Of a stretch of 6,426 nt of DNA, positions 4,821 through 6,426 are shown piece by piece. The position numbers and the translations under genes are program-made. The number at the start of each line of letters is the position of its first letter. Position 1 is the stretch's first letter. The stretch spans positions 1-6,426 of the forward strand of contig JODX01000043.1 in the NCBI GenBank assembly GCA_000719105.1. The letters run 5' to 3'. The notes beneath the pieces were generated by a model that was not told the DNA's origin, searched no databases, and was given only the letters and a program-made list of their open reading frames with translations. This DNA is from Streptomyces sclerotialus (GTDB taxonomy: Bacteria > Actinomycetota > Actinomycetes > Streptomycetales > Streptomycetaceae).

Positions 4821-5714
4821 ATGAGAATCACCGAAGCCGCCCAGAAGGCCGTCGGCCTGCTGAGCCCGCTGCTGCTTGCCGTCGGTCTCGGCGCACCGAC
4901 GGCTACCGCCGCCGAGCCGAAGAACCTCCAGGTCATGTCCTGGAACATGTGCGGATCACAGCGGTCCACCTGGCACTGCGAGGGCACCGGAACGCCCGAG
5001 CAGAAGACCGATGTCGTCAACTACCACGTCGACAACACCTGGGTGCATGCCGCCCTGCTGCAGGAGATATGCGAGGACGACCTCACGCTGCTGATGACCA
5101 AGCTGGGCACGGGCTGGAGCAAGAGCTTCCAGCCCTACCAGTGGTCGCAGAACGGCGTGAAGTGGAACAGCCGGTGCGGCGAGGACGACGGGCGCGGTGA
5201 CCGGATCGGCACGGCGATCGTCGTCAAAGGGCAGATGACGGACGCACTGGCGTATCCGACGACCCAGCCGTGGACGGGCCAGCAGACCCCGTTCCACTGC
5301 GCGACCGCGGCGTACTGGGACACGAGGTTGTGCACCGTCCACGCGGCACGGCTGGGGAGCAACCCGGACCACCCCGACTGGGACTACCGCGACGACCAGT
5401 TCGCCGAGATCGAAGCCGTCGTGGACACGTTCCCGAACACGGTCTTCGGCGGAGACTTCAACTCACTGCCGCCGGACGACCCGAACAACACCGCCGCCTG
5501 GGTGTGGCCCGCCGACCTCTACTCCAAGGGTCCCGGGACCCCGGGCTACCAGGAGTGCGACCAGACCGGCGCCGAGCGCACCGGCCGGCCGACGCACGAG
5601 TTCGGCGGAAAGATCGACTACCTGTTCAGCAGCGAAACCCGCCGCTGGTGCGTCGTGGCCGATTCCGCGTACTCCGACCACCACGTCATGATCGAGAGCG
5701 TCGGCGTCGCATGA
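4821..5714 (+). CDS. Secreted endonuclease/exonuclease/phosphatase (EEP) family protein
   Basis: The 297-residue product has a Sec signal (h-region VGLLSPLLLAVGLG, cleavage near 28-31) followed by one EEP domain, the fold of DNase I and related phosphodiesterases. The active-site set looks complete: N42 in SWNMCG, E82 in LQEI, H174 in TVHAAR, D212 and N214 in GGDFNS, D266 in KIDYLF, and D286-H287 in SDHH. An intact catalytic set predicts a metal-dependent phosphodiesterase or phosphatase. Whether the substrate is DNA, RNA, a phospholipid or another phosphoester cannot be decided from sequence. The mature part has eight cysteines (44, 53, 84, 119, 160, 171, 246, 277), enough for four disulfides, which fits an extracellular enzyme. 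The ATG at 4821 has GAAGG about ten bases upstream. It is the last intact gene of the exported-enzyme row. Confidence 0.87.
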   Translation: MRITEAAQKAVGLLSPLLLAVGLGAPTATAAEPKNLQVMSWNMCGSQRSTWHCEGTGTPEQKTDVVNYHVDNTWVHAALLQEICEDDLTLLMTKLGTGWSKSFQPYQWSQNGVKWNSRCGEDDGRGDRIGTAIVVKGQMTDALAYPTTQPWTGQQTPFHCATAAYWDTRLCTVHAARLGSNPDHPDWDYRDDQFAEIEAVVDTFPNTVFGGDFNSLPPDDPNNTAAWVWPADLYSKGPGTPGYQECDQTGAERTGRPTHEFGGKIDYLFSSETRRWCVVADSAYSDHHVMIESVGVA

Positions 5715-5726
5715 CGGCCTACGGCC

Positions 5727-5758
5727 AAGGAGAGGTCACCGTGCGCGCGAACGGGTAA
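5727..5758 (+). other. Strong ribosome-binding site with a five-codon ORF (VRANG)
   Basis: AAGGAGAGG at 5727-5735 is followed five bases later by GTG (5741), but the frame closes at TAA after five codons. It lies 26 bases after the EEP stop, where a fourth gene of the row would start. It may be the dead start of a lost gene, or a chance or regulatory mini-ORF, since it overlaps the hairpin at 5743-5766. Confidence 0.35.
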
Positions 5759-5766
5759 CCGCGCGC
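5743..5766 (+). terminator. GC-rich hairpin after the EEP gene
   Basis: GCGCGCG at 5743-5749 pairs with CGCGCGC at 5760-5766 around a ten-base loop. The right arm also lies inside a 12-bp perfect palindrome, ACCGCGCGCGGT at 5758-5769, and a further GTGCGCGC at 5773-5780 offers alternative pairing. The position 29 bases after the EEP stop suits termination of the preceding transcript. There is no U-tract. Confidence 0.5.
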
Positions 5767-5796
5767 GGTCCTGTGCGCGCCTAGCCCCATCGACGG

Positions 5797-5874
5797 CCGG
5801 ATGACTCTTACATCGACGAGGAGGCCGACGGTCTGCCGGTCGTCCTCGGCGGTGACTTCGACGCGGCTCCGCAG
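5797..5874 (+). pseudogene. Remnant of a second, different EEP-family gene
   Basis: One frame reads DDSYIDEEADGLPVVLGG followed by DFDAAPQ. The helix-then-GGDF(D/N)A.P pattern is the central metal-binding motif of endonuclease/exonuclease/phosphatase proteins, here of the cytosolic type (SYIDE.ADG.PV). It differs clearly from the TFPNTVFGGDFNSLPP segment of the intact gene upstream, so it is not a simple duplication of that gene. A stop lies just upstream in frame (TAG 5782-5784) and nothing recognisable follows, so only about 26 codons survive. The match ends about five bases before the inverted repeat at 5879. Confidence 0.6.
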
Positions 5875-5878
5875 TACC

Positions 5879-5920
5879 CGGCACTCGAACCCGTACGCGC
5901 AGGTACGGGATCGAGTGCCG
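5879..5920. repeat. Long inverted repeat: 18-bp arms, 6-base loop
   Basis: The arm at 5879-5896 and the arm at 5903-5920 are reverse complements with a single A/A mismatch (5889 against 5910), around the loop GCGCAG. As RNA this forms a very stable hairpin in either direction. There is no U-run on either side. It could be a U-less terminator for the exported-enzyme transcript or for a transcript from the right, an operator, or the trace of a small mobile element. Confidence 0.85.
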
Positions 5921-5997
5921 CAGCGGAGAGACGACAGGGAACGTCTCCGGCACACGAACACGCATGCCGCTCCGGCCGACCACGCGACGCACACGAT

Positions 5998-6045
5998 CCG
6001 ATCGTCACCGCCTCGGCCGCGGAAACGGCACGGCCGATCGTCACC
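5998..6045 (+). repeat. 12-bp direct repeat CCGATCGTCACC, two copies
   Basis: Identical 12-mers lie at 5998-6009 and 6034-6045, 36 bp apart start to start. Between them is the small inverted repeat described for this region. No function is assigned; a duplication remnant or binding-site pair are both possible. Confidence 0.6.
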
Positions 6046-6173
6046 AGGTATGCGTACGAGCCTCATGTGGTCCGCCGTCCACCGCCCCCGTCTCTGTCCC
6101 CGAACACCGCGGATAATCCCGTTACAGGCCTCGAGTCCGATTGCGGGAGTGTGCCGTCGGGGCCGCCCGTCGC

Positions 6174-6426
6174 CGGGTGGTTGCACCGGAGGGTCACCCG
6201 GGGATCACCACTCCCGCCACCGCACTCATGGCACAGGCCCCGGAGGGCCTCGAAGTCGAGCGAGGAATGACCATCCGCTTCGACGCCCGCAACCGCCCGG
6301 AACCGGACCTCCTGGCGACGACCGCCTTACGACCCGGACCGCACCTGGTACGCGCCCGAGGAGGTCCAGCTCGTCGTCGAGGTCGTCTCTCCCGAGTCCG
6401 CTCACCGCGACCGCACAGTGAAGCTC
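6174..6426 (+). pseudogene. Third Uma2-family gene, frameshifted and cut by window edge
   Basis: From about 6174 one frame reads RVVAPEGHPG, then ALMAQAPEGLEVERGMTIRF and DARNRPEPDLLATT, which matches the N-terminal half of Uma2 proteins up to the PEPD aspartate. At base 6327 the match moves to the next frame, giving YDPDRTWYAPEEVQLVVEVV, then SPESAHRDRTVKL to the window end. Compared with the copy at 624-980 this is a two-base deletion (or one-base insertion). The second part keeps the SPES and VKL motif residues that the 624-980 copy has lost. The first ATG available (6228) is well inside the domain, and the upstream N-terminus is not clear, so both the 5' end and the frame are damaged. It could be a sequencing error in an otherwise good gene, but the decayed setting makes a pseudogene more likely. 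Confidence 0.75.

Larger units (their letters stand above)
5759..6173. other. Gene-poor debris region
   Basis: No convincing intact gene lies here. It holds a remnant of an EEP gene (5797-5874), a long inverted repeat (5879-5920), a small inverted repeat TCGGCCG/CGGCCGA (6013-6019 and 6031-6037) and a 12-bp direct repeat (5998-6009 and 6034-6045). Several frames stay open because of high G+C, but the proteins they give are Arg/Pro/Ser/His-rich and match no motif. Confidence 0.6.

Noticed and set aside
5998..6045. CRISPR-like array
   Set aside because: There are only two 12-bp copies, with no further repeats or regular spacers.
5801..6421. 206-codon plus-strand open frame in the right-hand debris
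   Set aside because: It is Arg/Ser/Thr/Pro-rich and out of frame with both recognisable fragments (EEP remnant and Uma2) that it overlaps.
1..6426. The exported-enzyme row as an insertion that split one Uma2 gene
   Set aside because: The left fragment is a C-terminus and the right fragment an N-terminal half on the same strand, the reverse of the order expected from an insertion into one gene. Separate paralogues explain it better.

Overview
The window looks like a piece of a Streptomyces (or close actinomycete) chromosome. It is very G+C-rich, codon third positions are mostly G or C, GTG starts are common, and the families present (Uma2 nucleases, an RsbW-like ATP-binding protein, Tat- and Sec-exported hydrolases) are typical of that genus. 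The species and replicon position cannot be told from the sequence.

Left part (1-980) is a decayed accessory patch. It holds the C-terminal end of one Uma2-type gene (1-162), a small intact CcbP-like gene (192-506), and a chimeric wreck. In that wreck a leaderless promoter and the first ~15 codons of one conserved gene (574-618) run out of frame into a second Uma2 gene that has lost its N-terminus (about 624-980). A strong hairpin (1006-1043) follows. On the minus strand, 1142-1501 encodes a short GHKL ATPase of the anti-sigma-factor type whose N-box asparagine is replaced by aspartate. Pointing away from it, 1656-1988 encodes an unrecognised small protein that probably carries a frameshift near 1860.

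The centre (2117-5714) is the coherent part. Three consecutive same-strand genes encode exported hydrolases: a SPOR-plus-phosphodiester-glycosidase protein, a Tat-exported poly-gamma-glutamate hydrolase, and a Sec-exported endonuclease/exonuclease/phosphatase (EEP) protein. Together they could attack three kinds of extracellular polymer: a glycosyl phosphodiester, gamma-linked polyglutamate and a nucleic acid or other phosphodiester. That joint role is inference. The three genes share an unusual design. Each has a short perfect or near-perfect tandem repeat (15, 11 and 11 bp units, unrelated in sequence) whose 3' end lies 16-17 nt before the start codon, next to the Shine-Dalgarno sequence. 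A hairpin between the first and second genes suggests the second and third may form their own transcript.

Right part (5715-6426) is again debris: a ribosome-binding site with a five-codon ORF, terminator-like hairpins including an imperfect 18-bp-arm inverted repeat (5879-5920), a remnant of a different EEP gene (about 5797-5874), and a third, frameshifted Uma2 gene running off the edge (about 6174-6426). The exported-enzyme cassette is thus bracketed by dead or partial copies of the same Uma2 family. No tRNA, rRNA, CRISPR array, transposase or integrase was seen.
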